Positions 24,013-37,531 of a stretch of DNA of 64,000 nt are shown here, piece after piece. A program made the position numbers and the translations under genes. This DNA is from Chiua virens (Eukaryota; Basidiomycota; Agaricomycetes; Boletales; Boletaceae). The stretch lies in the NCBI GenBank assembly GCA_019787685.1, contig JAHNUO010000001.1:496001-560000 (forward strand), read 5' to 3'. How positions within the stretch are numbered: position 1 is the first letter of the stretch; each line of letters starts with the position of its first letter. The notes under the pieces were generated by a model that was not told the origin of the DNA, did no database searches, and worked only from the letters and a program-made list of their open reading frames with translations.

Positions 24013-26365
24013 ATGGATGGGAGAGATACCATACATTCAGTCGCGTTCCTAATGGAGGGCAAACACATTGTGAGTGGAGGAAAGGAAGAGAAAATCCGAC
24101 GATGGCGATTGGAGGATGGCGAAGAAGTTGCAAGACCAATAGATGTGGGGGGTTGGGCCAATTCCATTGCTGTATCAAGTGATGAGAAGTGGATGGTGGT
24201 CGGGTCGGGTCGGGGACGTGTATCTGTGTGGAGTATGGAGAATCACGAGAGAGTGGGCGAAATGAAAGGACATGCGAAAGGGGTCGGAGCAGTGGACATC
24301 TCCCCAGATGGAACCAAAATTGCTAGTGGATCATTGGACAACACCGCCTGTATCTGGAAGTGGTCAACGGGCAAGCGACTGCTGACACTACGACATGACA
24401 ACGATGTAGCCGCGGTCAAGTTCTCGCCAGACGGAGATCTTCTCGCTACTGCCACTTGGGAACGTGACTCTATTCGTGTCTACAACGGCGAAGATGGCCA
24501 TCTCCTCCACGAATTCCCCATCAAAGCTGGCTCATATGGACATTGCCTTGCGTGGAAGAACGACACACATCTCTACGCCATCTCTCGTGACGGTAGAATT
24601 TACTACCTCGACGTATCCACCAGAGAAACACTCTCACGATGGCACATCCGCGCAGATGACGTGAGAAAATGGTCGTGCATCGCTCTGCCAGACGATCGCA
24701 GTTTTATCGCAGCCTCTGCCAACTCATCAATATCATTCTGGGATACGACGACGAATACGAAAATCGGGTCTGACATCGACTACAATGATATGGTTTTTAC
24801 AATGGCGATTTCAGAAAACTATGACATTGCAATCGGTCATGGGAAGACAGTCACCGTTCAGAACCTCCGCGACATCCTCCCTCCTAACTATGTTCGTAAT
24901 GTAAGCGTACCTGCACCAATAGCCATATATGTGCCTCATCGACTCAATCTCTATTCCCAACCCACCAGAATGTGGATCACGGGGAAAGAACGACGTCTCG
25001 TACACAGGCAGGTACGTGCATCACCTAAACTAGTCTAGCCCATCGGCATGCTGATGCCAGTTTTCTAATACCCGAAGAGATGTCCGACCTCAAGAAAGCC
25101 ATGCAGGAACTAAAGGACCAACTTACAGTGCTCCAAGGCCGCCACGAGGCGCAAGTCACGCGAACTCACCTCGGCTCAGAACGAGCTGCAGACTTTGAAA
25201 TCATCCATTAAAGCCAAAGATCGCCAAATTGACGTCCTTACTGCCGACGTGGACCGCTGGAAATGTTCCGATGCCGCCAAAGCAGCGGAGCTCGCCGCTG
25301 CGCACAGGGAACTCGAGGAACGCCGTCGCGATGCAGAGGAGCTCGTTGCCGTACGCGAGGAACTTCAGTTCTCCCAATCTCAAACCATCCAGATCCAAGA
25401 ATGGTACGATAAGCAGTTCAGACATCTCAAGTCCGTTGTCGAACAAAGTCAGCGTACACCATTTCTCGTTCAAAATTTCATCGCTCAGGCGGATGCACGT
25501 GCGGAGATGAATATCATTGAAACACTCCAACAACTCAATGAGAAGATAGATTGGAGTTCCACATTCATCGCGGATCGTATCATTCACAGTTTCCAGCCCT
25601 ACGCTACAAACCCGACGGAGGAACAAGTTTCTATTGCAACGAGGGTCACCGGATCTATCGGACAATCTCTGGTGAACCGGTTACGGAGTAACTCACGCGC
25701 CGAGGTCGTCGTGTATCTCCCTATCGCCTTTCGTGCCTACCTTTACCTATCTCCTGTGCGGGATCATGTCCTCGTGGTCCATGGATAGCGGGCCCGATCG
25801 GCTCATCCGTGAATCATACAGCATAGTCCGGAAATTAGGTGAAGAAATCTCAGGTGCACCATTGACCATTCTGCTGATGACGAAATGATAGAGTCACAAA
25901 CAATATCTGCCCGCTGGCGATCGCTGACCTATGCTTCTCTTGCACAGACCTGTTCGAACAACCCAAGCATGCTTATCACATCTACGATGGACGGACTTTG
26001 CGATATCATCGTCACCGCTGGTTGTGCCCCTTCCACATCTGCTGCGAAAGAGATGATCGCGTTGAAATTCCGGGACCGGATATCCTTCATTCTCACCACT
26101 GCGGGGCAGCTCACCAAGTCGATCATGGACGCACTGTCGGCTGACTATCGAGTCGAGGCAATTCGTCCATTGAAGATGTTAGATGGGCAAACAATGGAAG
26201 TCGACTCGGCTGGTTCACGGAAAAAGTCGAGGGGCCAGTTTGTGTTGTGCACCACGCAGTTGGGCTTGTCAAAGGAGGTCATCACGCAGTCGAGGGTCGG
26301 TACCCAACAAGAAGAATACCCTTACGGTGACGAACGTCGTCAAGACAAAGGTTATCACGGGGTAA
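24013..26365 (+). pseudogene. WD40 plus coiled-coil protein, copy C (frameshifted)
   Basis: Third paralogue, on the opposite strand to A and B. The WD40 exon 24013-24900 is open and well kept (GGKEEKIRRWRLEDGEEV, SGSLDNTACIWK, ANSSISFWD). The coiled-coil exon runs from about 25080 to 25838 and the C-terminal exon from 25892. Aligning to A and B by eye shows frame changes near 25155 (after GRHEA), near 25740 (after AFRAYL) and near 26305 (before PNKKNTLTVTNVVKTKV). Introns use GT donors (24901, 25839). As written the reading frame is interrupted three times, so I call it a pseudogene, with assembly error as the alternative. The start at 24013 is the first in-frame ATG; a stop lies upstream at about 23950. 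Confidence 0.6.
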
Positions 26366-28789
26366 GATGTGGTGCAGTACCGTCGTCACAGAGGTTCCGT
26401 TCCAACGTCTCTTTGCCGCAAGTCCATTCCTTTTCGACTGCGTTGTAGCTTTTGTCTATCGTTTCCTGTTTGTTCCAAGTCGATCATTCATTGTGTTCGT
26501 ATCTTCCTTGAGCTGCTTTCAAGTCGTAGCCCGCTAATTCCATCTACGTTCCCAGGCCGTTGCACAAGCCTGCCAAAGCTATACATTTTTCATTTGCAGT
26601 TCCGAATGTTATCATGCTGTTTTTCGCTCCACTGCTTCATATCACATGCGACTCCTGCGAAGAACGGGTGGATCCTCTTCGCGATAAGTAAGTAACACTG
26701 AATATCAAGACTGCCGCGGCCCCTGTATAAGCCCATTTAAAGTTCCCTAGATCTGGATCAATTACTTACATAAATCAAACTCTCGTTCGCGTCGTCCACA
26801 CCCTCCGAAAGGCTTTCCAAATGTCTACCAAACCATTTCACCACGACAAACGCGTCTCACCACTCTCCGATTGGCCTAGTACACACAACTATCGACTTCT
26901 CTACACTTTGCACGATGCCCAAACCATGATCCGCCCCTGGACCCAGGAACGCGTCGGGGATTGATACCCAACACTCTTACAGCGCCTTGAGGTGAAGACT
27001 CGTATATCTCCCCTCGACGCGCTGTGATGCGTCATTTGTTGTACGTCACAGGTCTGTTGGTACTGCCAGTGACCCGTATAACGTGTGGTAGGTCGCGTGT
27101 CGTCGTTGCAAAAGGTCCCCGTGATCAAGCTCGTCAAGACGAACCAAAACTCGCACTTGCTCGCAATTGGTGAGTATGATACGGGCGGCGCACGTTAGAA
27201 TGTATCGGGCGTCGAGGTGGGTTTGACTCCGTTTGAGATCCTCTGGGTCGATCGAAATGCTGATTTGGGTCTCCAAGGCTTCGGCGCGTTCGGCCGACCT
27301 TACCATCTTGCAGTTCCGATGTCTCGAAAAACTGTTGCTCGTGCTCGGCGCGTAGCTGTCAAAGCTCATTTGATGTACGTTGACCATCATGTTGGTCTGT
27401 CGTCGGTCTTCGATATGCTCTTCAGATTCGTTTTTATTCCTTCAACGTTTTTGGGTACATTTCCTGTATGTATATGAATCCTGGACAATCTCGTTTTATA
27501 ATGTGATATGTACCATTCTCTCCGCCGCTTGTGATCGGAATATTCGATCAATTTATGTCTGCACGGATGTTGGATCGGTATCCTCAGTTGTACTCCCTTG
27601 GACAGCGGAATGTGTTTTGCACCAAGACACTGTTTTAGCTATGGATCGGAAACGGGTTGTAGTCTGGTGCGTTGTCTTTGAGCAGAAACGCAGGTCGACC
27701 GATAATGCGGTGGTATAGATTTTGTTTGACTTCTCCGTCATTCTGTTTGGGGGTGATTTAAAACGCGCGACGGGGGCGGATTCGGGGCATTGGTTTTTTG
27801 GCAAGGCGTTGTACTCGACGGTCTTGCTGACCGTGCTTGGCAAAAAGCGGCGTCGTTGAACGTTGATCTCCGAGTACGTCCACGGTTAATTTGAAAGAAA
27901 GGTCCTCGTTGATGATGTCGCCAGCTTGTGGACCAAGTAGACCGTTGCTGCCATCTCCGGTTTGGTCGCTATTCACGATGCTCTTTTCTCCCGAGGCGTA
28001 TGGTACGAGTAGGGGTGTGCGGCTGCACACCATACCATTGCGAGGAAGGAAAGAAGGTGCAAACATGATGCACACCAGACGTTCACGTAGTCTGGGGCTT
28101 GTTCAGTGTATTTTTGCAGCCGATCGCGAATATGAGCTTCCAACATGAAGATGGGATGATGTTGGTGGCACTATGAAACGGTTGAAATCCTATGAAGATC
28201 CTCGATTCGACTATGCGGTTGAGGTCGTGAGATGCAGATCGTTGTGGTCCTTCCCACGAAATGGGCCATCTCGAAGGGATGACAACCAAAGAACGAGCTA
28301 TCTGAAAAATAGTACCGGCATTTTCAAAATCTTCTGTTGCATAGAATGTGTCTCCTGGTCCGACGAGGGAAGGTTATCAAGTATTAAACTACTTTCCTTG
28401 CCATGTCCGACGGTAACAGAGATTCAGAAATTTTCTTGTGTTGCAAAAGATGTAGGATAAGCCAATCGTGTGAGAGCTTGAGATCCAAGCCGGGGCAATT
28501 TGTCAACTTTCTCATGTCGTACTCGCACACGAAGTCGGTGTTATCACCCATGTACATGAGCGCTGAGCCACTACTCCATCATGATGGTCGAGAGACTGCC
28601 ATTGATGCAATGTACGTCCATCAGATCTCAGAAATGATCTCTGCAGGTCGCCGGTACTCTTCATCAAGTGGTGTACCCCATTCTCTTAGGCTTCGGGCTC
28701 TGTTGTTGTGAAATTTTTTTGATGCGGGCTATTCATGTAACAGCTGACAGTCCAGCAAGATTCAGACAACAATTCCATACCACCATAGC
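26366..28789. other. Region with only doubtful coding
   Basis: Contains the possible gene pieces listed at 27046-28075; the remainder shows no recognisable gene or repeat. Confidence 0.35.
27046..28075 (-). pseudogene. Possible unrecognised gene or remnant
   Basis: Two minus-strand stretches look protein-like. About 28030-27758 contains SDQTGDGSNGLLGPQAGDI and a basic end. About 27310-27050 contains ERAEALETQISISIDPEDL and LVRLDELDHGDLLQRRHATY. They are separated by about 450 bp of non-coding-looking sequence, and I could not join them with convincing introns. No family is recognised. It may be one multi-exon gene or debris. Confidence 0.25.
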
Positions 28790-30058
28790 ATGTCCCCCAT
28801 CAACGTCGGTTTCGTAGGCCTCAGCGCCACAGGATGGGCGAGAGTCCTCGCGCCCGCACTCCAGACTCTCGGTGACACCTATCGCATTGTAGCAGTGTCC
28901 ACCACCAACGAAACGTCTGCGATTGCATCTGCGCAGCGCCTCTCCGAAGAGACAAAGTACCCCGTGAAGGCGTACTTTGGTGATACGGCATCAGATCGCC
29001 AACGATTCCGACTGTTGATTTTGTCGTCGTGGCTGTCAAGGCACCTGAACACAAGAAAGTGCTCTTACCTGTCATCCAAGCCAAGAAGTCCTTTTATATC
29101 GAATGGCCTGCGGGAAGAAACCTTCAGGAGACAAAGGAGCTTGCTGAAGCGGCGCGTCAGAATGGGGTAAGAAGTATCGTTGGCCTTCAAGGCAGACAGT
29201 CACCAGTACTGAACAAGGTCGGTGGATATGTCCACCAAAACTTGAAGTGTGGTCATTGAAGGAACGTAAATAGGCCAAGGAGCTCATCGCATCTGGGAAG
29301 ATAGGCAAAGTGTTGTCCTGCAGCGTCGTACGTATAGCCTCTGCCTTCGCCATGATGTGATCATGTCTAAAACCTCAGTAGATTGCTGGCTCCTACGAAG
29401 AAATGGGTTTTTTTGGACCGCTAGTAAAACAATCCAACGTTTACACGACAGATAGCTCCTCAGGTATGCATAACAAACACTTCTCGAGCATCAGCGACGC
29501 TCTGACATCTTACCCCAGGCGCTTCTTTGCTGGAAATTGCGGTTGGTCATCATGTTGACACCTTGCTCTACGTCCTCGGGAGCGAAATCTCCACCGTCTC
29601 TGCAACCACCACAACCATATATCCCACTGTCGCCGTCACACAAGACGACGGAATGCCAACAGGTGAGACGGTGACCTCGAGCGTGCCAGACCACGTCGCG
29701 TTCAGCGGGACCCTCGCGAATGGGGCCCTTATCAGCGTGTGCTTCCGTGGCGGATACAAATCAGCCCCGGGTCGCCACCAACTCGTCTGGATCATTGATG
29801 GCGAAACCGGGTCGATTCGCGTGGAGAACGCTGCACAGGGCGGAGCGTTCACACAAATCCATGCGCCCAAGTTGTATCTCGATGGCGAGGAAATCACAGG
29901 TCGACTCAACCAATTATTTGATGGGTCTCCTGAAGGCGCAGTTTACCGAGTTTGCTGAAGGGGACCAAGGGAGATATGCGACAATGGATGATGCTGTCAA
30001 GTTGCGCAGAGTCTTGGACGCGATTACTAGGAGTGCGGAGAAGAGAGTAGATCTATGA
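28790..30058 (+). pseudogene. Gfo/Idh/MocA-family (GAL80-like) oxidoreductase, frameshifted
   Basis: Starts INVGFVGLSATGWARVLAPAL, a Rossmann NAD(P)-binding opening. The exon ending GLQGRQSPVLNK is followed by an intron and AKELIASGKIGKVLSCSV, intron, IAGSYEEMGFFGPL, intron, GASLLEIAVGHHVDTLLYVLG. The EWPAG motif and the H-H-x-D-T-L segment are typical of the GAL80/galactose-dehydrogenase-like branch. The last conserved part is YATMDDAVKLRRVLDAI. Frame changes appear near 28994 and 29013 (either side of an IANDSD segment that belongs before VDFVVVAVKAPEHK) and near 29900. Introns are GT-AG, 48-60 bp. The function would be sugar or polyol dehydrogenation, or a regulator; it is either broken or mis-assembled. 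Confidence 0.6.
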
Positions 30059-30166
30059 GCACTGATAGAACAATATCCTAATGAAATCAATGAAACGTCG
30101 CCGAAATGCATGTCTGGAATACTCTAGATAAATAATAACCATGACTATCTGTAGACCATCGTCCTT

Positions 30167-32713
30167 TCACAACAAAGAGACATTGACAGGGAGACGAGGC
30201 CCACGGTGCTCTTCTCCAGCCACCACAGGTTGCGTGCTCGATGCGACTTTACTGACGATGGTCGCACCCGTGTCGTCAAAATCGAAATGCTTCACGAGCG
30301 TCAGGAGGATTATCTTGAACTGTAAGAGGGCTGAAAACATGCGACGTGAGCCAGAATGTCAAAAAAGGAGAAACTCTGGAAGCCTACCGAATCGAAATCC
30401 GATGCAATTTCGGGGACCATCACTAAACGTGAGCATACGCGACCAACCGGTCGAACAGAGGTCTTTCTGGGGAAGTTCTTCCATCCACCGCTCAGGCCGG
30501 AAATTCGTGCCGTCTGACCATACGGAGTCCATGCGGTTTATCGTGTGAATGGGGATAATGACGGTCTGCAATATAAGAAGGCACACAAGCATGCATGCGG
30601 GTTATGAATTTGGTGGATGTTGAGCGGGCGCGTGATACGGATAGGAGTACATTAGAACATGAAACATACCTGTCCAGCTGAGATGGGGATAGACGTGAGC
30701 TCATATCCCTCCTTTCCGATGATCGGATGACGAAGAGGCAGTATGTCGTCCTTGGCGGCAACGCGTTCCATGTAGGGAAAACCTGGGTGTAACCGAAGAC
30801 TAGATTTCGGTCAGAAATGCGAGCACGATTGAATCGCCAGTATGTCGAATACTTACACTTCGCGGGTACAGCATCCAGGTATGGCAACTGTGTCTGCAGA
30901 GCATCGTACGAGGGCGACCCAGGGTAGGTCATCGTTTCCTCTCGCAATCGAGATTGGATATCGGGATGACGCGCCAGTTCCCAGATCGCATATGCGAGGG
31001 ACTGGGCGGTCGTCTCCGAGCCTGCCATACTTTTGGATGCAGCTCGTTAGTGTAGGAAAGAAAGAGTCCGATAATCGGGAGGATTTACATGAACATGCTG
31101 ATCTGCGATTGCGATTATCATGGGTGTGAGCAAATAAAGTACGAGATTTGCAGCGCGTATGACTGACATGATCCATCAACTCCTCGGTGGTGATCGACCC
31201 GGAGCTGTGCGCTGAAGCTAAAAAGACGATCAGCGGATGGTAGAGATGGTGGAGGAATGTCATATACTCAGTCGACTTAGTAAATCGTTTCCCTTGGAGA
31301 TCTTGCTCTGCGACTTGGTTTCGCCGCAGAAGTTCCCTTGCAACACCTCGATGGATAGTGTTGCGCACATGCATTTGCACACGAAGCGCCTTCAAAGGAA
31401 GGTAATTCAGCACCGGGAAACGACGCAGCATCACCAACGCCTGAAAATAATAAGATGTATCAGCTTGGATGAAGGACTCAGGATGATCGGTGAACCGACG
31501 TAGAATCCAGTCGTAGAGATCGCCATGCATGCCATCGTTCTCCAGGCACCAAGGATCTTTTGCGCATCGCTGCTACGTCCACCCTCGAAATCGTGGCCAA
31601 ACCCAAGACGACCGATAGCCTCCAGACTATAGCAAGAACGTTCGGAACAACTCGTTTGGCTGGAAAATCATCTACTCACGTGGCCTGGTTGATCCAATCT
31701 ACAATGCTTATCTCACATCTTTCATTATATTCCAACACGTGTGTCTTGAGATTATCTGCGAGCTGACCACAAGATAAATTGAATCAGAAAAATGTAGGTT
31801 GCGAAGAAGGAATCGAAAGGCGCAAACGAACAGTTGGCTTACTTTTTCTGCGGCAATGTAAACGTCCGGCGTCCCTGCGCGCAGAGCCTCTGAGCCAAGT
31901 GAAGACGCGACGAGGGCGCGCATGCGCTTGTGCTCCGATTCGCCTTCAACCCACCCAAGCGATTTCCCTAGCATTCTGGCAATGCGGGAACGCACCACTT
32001 GACTATGCGCTGATATGGTCCCACATGGACATTCGTTAGCATAAGGGCTGCGCCTAAGCTTATGCCAAACGTTCACTTACGGTAATCATATATATATTTC
32101 TGCATGATGTGTGTTGCTGCCAACGGATCGCCAACGACGAGCTATTCCGTGCGAAAAAAAACATTTGAAGCGGTTAGTGTCAGAAGTATAGGAATAGCAA
32201 TCGAAAGCGTCAACTCACGACATCAGGATTGAACAGCGCCCCCCGAATCTTGATCACCCGCGCGTGGAGCTCCTCCATCCATGCTGCGAACGCAGTGCCC
32301 ACTGATTTCTCAGCGACAATGCGTTGATGGCCCCAGAGGAGCGAGTGTCCGGCCTGTTGCGAACAAAAAGAAAGAGTGTCAATGTCAGCGGTAAAAGGGC
32401 AGGTGGAAATCCGAGTAAAATGTCGAGTTAGAGAAGGTTGAGCGACGCTTCCAAGGAGCCAGAAAAAAAAAAAAGTATGGACGGCACGTACAGGTTCAGG
32501 GACGCCTTCGAGCAAACGCCGACCTGTTCGGACGCGTTTGAAAAGGTAGGCGAATACAACGGCGACAGCGACAGCGGTCGTCCATGCAGCAGTTGGCATC
32601 CGAGTCGACCATCCCGAATCAAACATCCTCAGAGGCTGCAAGTTGTACTTGATGCTTGCCAGCGAGACGAACGTCGACGGAAGTTGCGTCGCCAGTTCCA
32701 TCCACTGTGACAT
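30167..32713 (-). CDS. Cytochrome P450 monooxygenase
   Basis: Membrane-anchored haem monooxygenase with many exons. The N terminus has a hydrophobic anchor (AVAVAVVFAYLF) followed by basic residues. The I-helix is MAGSETTAQS (A-G-x-E-T-T). The PERW region reads NFRPERWMEELP, and the haem-binding loop FSDGPRNCIG carries the axial cysteine. The last exon ends PRLPVNVSLL with stop at 30167. At the ExxR helix the frame appears one base short near 30866: the expected E-V-L-R-L-H-P reads as A-N-L-R-L-H-P with the only usable splice. The gene is therefore possibly damaged or affected by an assembly indel. Substrate unknown. It sits between an oxidoreductase and UbiA copy 1. Confidence 0.75.
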
Positions 32714-33196
32714 TCCCGGACTCTTGTAGACTACATCCGAGTCCGTGACGTGTTGATGGAGTTACAAGGAAAATACCTCCAAGGGACAATCTCGATCAGG
32801 TCGATGAATCTCACTGGTTCCCACCGCCACGATACTCGAGTCACCGATTCATCATTGACAGATGGCGCCCTTGCCGAGTATCGGATAACAGGATCATGCG
32901 ATATATTTCCACCAATGCATCCGAACACGGAACATGTATTTCACTGAGTTCACAGCGTAGTCCACGTGTAGCACATTGATTTGATCCATCAAAACCGTGG
33001 AGACGTACCTACTAGTAGCTTCAAAAAATCGAAGATGCTTGTTACACTGTAAATATACACACTACATACATCCTATTGAAACATCCCTAACAGAGTAACC
33101 CTGTTGTAATCAGAAACAATGAAAATCAGAAAGATGACGGGTGGCCCATCAGTCCATGTCACCGGACGGCTTCCGAGAAGGGCCGTCACCCTAAAA
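32714..33196. other. Intergenic between P450 and UbiA copy 1
   Basis: Promoter side of the P450 gene and 3' flank of UbiA copy 1; no further feature seen. Confidence 0.4.
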
Positions 33197-34269
33197 TCAC
33201 CAATTCAACACTCGTGAACGTGCATTCAAAGGTAGTGTGTGCGCAGCAAGTAGCCACACCTAGAAGAATCCGTAAATCTCATGATCAATGGTGTTCAAGA
33301 GAAATGGGAGCATCGATCGAAACTCACATTATAAAGTACATACGACGCCTGATCGTGCTTGACGTCTCGGAATCGGAAATACTGACTCCCGACGAAGGCT
33401 CCCATACACAGAAACATGATTGCGCTCAACGGACCGAGTCCCCACAACGCCGAGAGCGCGATTGACCACAATGGGAGTGCTGCCAGGATGTACCTACGCG
33501 ACCCCTCAGGGGCAACGATCGGTAACGTTCGCCGCCCAGACAGTTTATCCCCTTCCGCATCCGCAAAATCTTGCGCGTGAATGGTCGTGAAGATCAGTAA
33601 TCCACTGACGAACAAAGCAATGAGCGACGTTCGATCGAAATGGGCTTTCGAGGCTAGGTTACGTCAGCGATCATCTAAGTAGATGGGTTGCAGAGAATAA
33701 CACGCACACATGATCAAGGTTGCACCAGACTCAAATGTGAGATATCCACCGACGTTCATGAGGTTCTTCAGGACAGGATCGGAACTGAAGCCAATATCGT
33801 CAGTGTACGATTTCCACCAGTGACAGTGCTGCGCTGGAAACCATCACACCAGTACCATGCCAAGCCGAGAGGCAGAGACAGAGCACGAGGAGAGCCCAAC
33901 GGAATCGGCGTGTCGCTCTCACGGAAATCCGGCCTGATGGAAGGGGTCTCCAGGGCTTGTTTACGATATCTTCGTGCGCGGAGTATGTTTGATTGGAGAC
34001 ATTGGCCTGTAACAGATGAAACCAGACCCACACGGCTGTATCCACGAGTTGCGAGGTTTTGGTAGGCGGGGAAACTGCACAAGCCGAGATGATCTATACT
34101 CCAAAAGATAGTTCGTCCATTCATTTGATCGTCACCTTGGATCGTGACCAGGGGCACTCACTACAGGGAAGAATATGGTTTTGTAGTCGGATTTGGTAAA
34201 GAGAAAGATAGTCTCGAGCCAGAAGACCAGCTCCTGGAGGGCTTCCGACTTGAGTATATTGCAGGGCAT
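33197..34269 (-). pseudogene. UbiA-type prenyltransferase/cyclase, copy 1 (frameshifted)
   Basis: Integral membrane UbiA-superfamily protein. Four exons by comparison with copies 2 and 3: MPCNILKSEALQELVFWLE... (ATG 34269), then IISACAVSPPTKTSQLVDTA..., then the part with DFADAEGD, and a short last exon VWLLAAHTLPLN ending RVLNW (stop 33197). Motif 1 reads N-Q-x-x-S-x-x-x-D followed by NKPWRPLPSGR; motif 2 is DFADAEGD. Near 33801-33808 it has one base more than copy 2 (codes VHY-stop instead of VHDDIGFSSD), so the second exon is broken. Nearly identical to copy 2 in exons, about 9.3 kb away. Confidence 0.7.
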
Positions 34270-35706
34270 GGTTTCCAGAGATGAGGGCATCAGCACGTTC
34301 GCAATGATATCGCCATATATCTCGTGTTGGGGCCGCATACTACAAAAAAGGGAACGCAACAAAACCGAATGATGAGCAGTGTTCAAGTCACCGACTTCTA
34401 TCCGTGTTGAACAACCCACGTTCCTGAGAGCAGGGAGGTAAAACATGATCGTTGTTAGTGTCAATGTTTGTTCCGACGACTGCGCCAAAGTGGTTGTGAA
34501 CCAAGAAATGTCATTTTGACGTATGGAGATGCCGCACACTGCTCAGAGAGTCTGGAAACAAACACAGCGGCCCGCAGTGTGAACAAGAATGAATCCTATA
34601 CAACGGGACAAAAGTTCCTTACCACACTGATCCTCAAGTTTAATACTCCGTGAGACAGCCTGTGCCAAACAGTCAATGCGACAAGCAACTCTTCATGATG
34701 GAACTCGTGATTGATACAGAATAACTCACATGTCATCAAAAATATGGGTGAACGGCATGAACGGCAGCCTTACAGAATGTCAAAGGTCTGTTACAGTTCG
34801 ACTGGCACTATCTGGCAGATGTTCATAATTGAGACACGAATGCATAACCGCTCAAAATCCTGTTCAAGAAAAAGATCATTGATTTTCAGGTCCAGGCTGT
34901 ACAGCTGTGATGGGACCCTTCATATGGGAAGAGACAGCCACCTTTTGGGACGAAACTATGTGACACTCTTTACAAAAGTTCGCTGTGGAGGTGGACAAGT
35001 GTGAGATAACCTTTTTCTTGATGGTTCCATATTCCAAAGGACATGACTTTGCGACTGCATGGTAGTAACCGGGGAGTGTGGGGAACCCCATAAACATTCA
35101 AGGATTCCTAAAGTTCTAATCGGGCCACCATCATAGAAAACTGATCGGCCATACGGTGAACAGTCAGCTTGATGGACTTGACCCTGTGAAGACATTCGCC
35201 CGGATGGCCAGTGTTTTGTCGTATCGCATTGCCATGGCTTTGAATCCCGATTAGTGCCAGTTGACATTATCTGAAAAAACGACCCCTTATGACAATGAGC
35301 TGCAATACAGGAGGACCATGGAGTTAGATGTATTTACTTCCCAGTGTTGAGTATGTATAGTAACATAGCAAGCTGTTCAAACACGAACTAGGGTACTTTA
35401 GCTGTACATGGTGGCGGTGTACACAAGGCGAGATGAAATTCAGACTCCGCGTATACTCTGCTTTAATTCCTGGCAGTCGGAGAGGTGTAGCTCCCGATCG
35501 GTGCTTCTTAACGCCTATTAATATCCTCCCATCAGCGGCGACCATCATCATTCGACTTACATACGTAGCATTTGTCGTGCATATTATTAATGTGATGCAG
35601 ATAAGGCGGATGGCGCCTACACCGCAGTCCGCGCTGCTATAACTCTCAACCCCAGCATTATCTGGGACTCATTAATTACACCGACGTCTCGAGATCAGAA
35701 GAGATT
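34270..35706. other. Intergenic
   Basis: About 1.4 kb with no gene I can recognise. CpG is rather sparse between about 34.7 and 35.4 kb but not absent. Confidence 0.4.
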
Positions 35707-37531
35707 ATGTCTGACTCAGTGGGGATCCAGGTTGGCCCGTTCTATGGCGCCCTTTACTTTTCTTCCATCCTCTCCGTTGGGTTCTATGGGGTGACATGCA
35801 TGCAAACGTGAGTGGTCCTTGGCTCAGGTGTATCTTAATGATCGAGTGATCATATCACTGTATCGATCAGGTTCTTCTACTTCGTCCAGTGAGCCTTTCT
35901 GTTCCGCGTTTTCGACTTTTCCGAGCCTCATCTCGCTCAGTTATCAAGAAGATCCACTACGCATGAAGAGCTTCATAGCCATCATATGGTACGGGATTGC
36001 CGTGTCGTTTTGGATCTGGCTGATGTCTTTTCTAGGGTACTTGATACCATTCATCAAGCACTCGTCGTTAGTGGTGGTGCGTATATATCACTGGTACAGC
36101 AAAGAATCGATCTGGAGCTCGGAACAGTATACAAATACCTCATGGCGGGGCTGGTAAACCCGCTGACAATTTTGAACGTGGTCCCGTAAGATTAATTTAG
36201 CATCATGGTTTCATCTAACTGACGACCGCATTCAGGGAGTTGGTGGTATGTTTAGCGCCCAATATCTATGGAAGTTACTGAGTGCCTTGTGTCAAGTTTG
36301 AGCTTCTCCTCTCGGTAAGTCATTGAGTTGGTGCCTCAAGCAACCCAACTGACGCCACCTACTGGCAGACCCTGGTTTCAGTACCCACCCAAGCCTTCTT
36401 CGTCTATAGAATCTACATATGTTTGTGGTCATTCACTAGTGTTTTGTTACTTGCTTACGCCTCGTTCAGTCAGTGACAAGAGCCTTCTGGCGCCAATCGT
36501 TTGGGTAAGTGGTTTATGTACACGGTGACTTTCAATTCTGCTTATGCCCTGTAACATAGCTTCCTCTAGGCATCTACCAGATTGGTGAGACATTCTGCGA
36601 GCCTTATGGATGCATATTTGATGATATTGATATTGTTTAGTTGCGACCCTTAGTAAGTTTATATAAGTCTACATGTCCTACTTACACTGACGGTGACTAT
36701 AGTTTATGTAGGAAAAGGGTTAGTTGTTCCCTTTTGGTTTCGCCTCCTTACCCAAACCTTTCCATCTACGCTAGCGCCAACGCCACCCAGGTAGCAACAC
36801 TCGGTGACCCGTTCTTCTCGGTAGATATATATTTCCCTCCGACCCAAAGAAAGACTTGAGTGACCTCTCATAGGCCCTATCCGTCTCTTATTGTGCTGTG
36901 GCCGCCGCAGTTGACATCTTGATTGCATTCAACTTGACATTCTTGCTGGCCCGTAGGCGCATCGCGGTTGGATTCAAGAAGTAAGCCACCCACACCTGTC
37001 GACACGTATCCAAACCCAAACTGACCACACCAACAGCTCTGCTAGAATGTTACAACTCCTCACAGTGTTTGCCATCAATAGCGGCGTTTGGACGGCCCTC
37101 TTTGCCCTCCTGACCATCGTCTTGGTGCGCGTTCAGCTCCTCTTGGAAAATATGCCTGTGACGTGGACGTGCGATCAATTTGACAGTTGCGCGCCTATCC
37201 TGGCAATCTGGTCTATTCCGTGTTCGACTTCCCGCTGGCCTCCATCTACTGCAATACGTTACTCGCCAACATGAACGCGCGAGCTTACATCAAAGGCCAA
37301 TCGACGTCGGTATTTGCGAGCGCTGATCTGGTCACTAATTCGCGGGGATCGGGTTCGAGCAATAGCAAGCACCAAGCCAACGAGATCAAGTTTGCAGGTC
37401 TCTCGTCGAGCCAGGTATGTCTTTCAAGTATGGGTCTAGATAGATTTGATCGATGTCTGTGACAGGGAACGGATCAGAGCATGTCCCTGTCCACAATCGA
37501 TGGAGAGCGGAGGAAAGTGCCGGCCTTGTAA
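35707..37531 (+). CDS. DUF6534 membrane protein
   Basis: Multi-exon gene, ATG 35707 (MSDSVGIQVGPFYGALYFSS), stop 37529-37531. Matches the agaricomycete DUF6534 multi-pass membrane family by features in order: GPFYGAL...GVTCMQT, QEDPLRMKSFIAIIW, VLDTIHQALV, a TQAFFVYRIY segment, AAAVDILIAFNLTFLLARRR, LQLLTVFAINSGVWTALFALL and the family end SIYCNTLLANMNAR. Several introns are 40-60 bp; the one at about 37123-37184 (TIVL|LRAYPGN) removes an apparent frame change. Seven membrane helices are expected. Function unknown in the family. The Ser/Gln-rich C-terminal tail is probably cytoplasmic. Confidence 0.78.

Noticed and set aside
36900..37280. Apparent frameshift in the DUF6534 gene
   Set aside because: Removing a 62-bp GT-AG intron at about 37123-37184 restores the family sequence, so the gene is intact.
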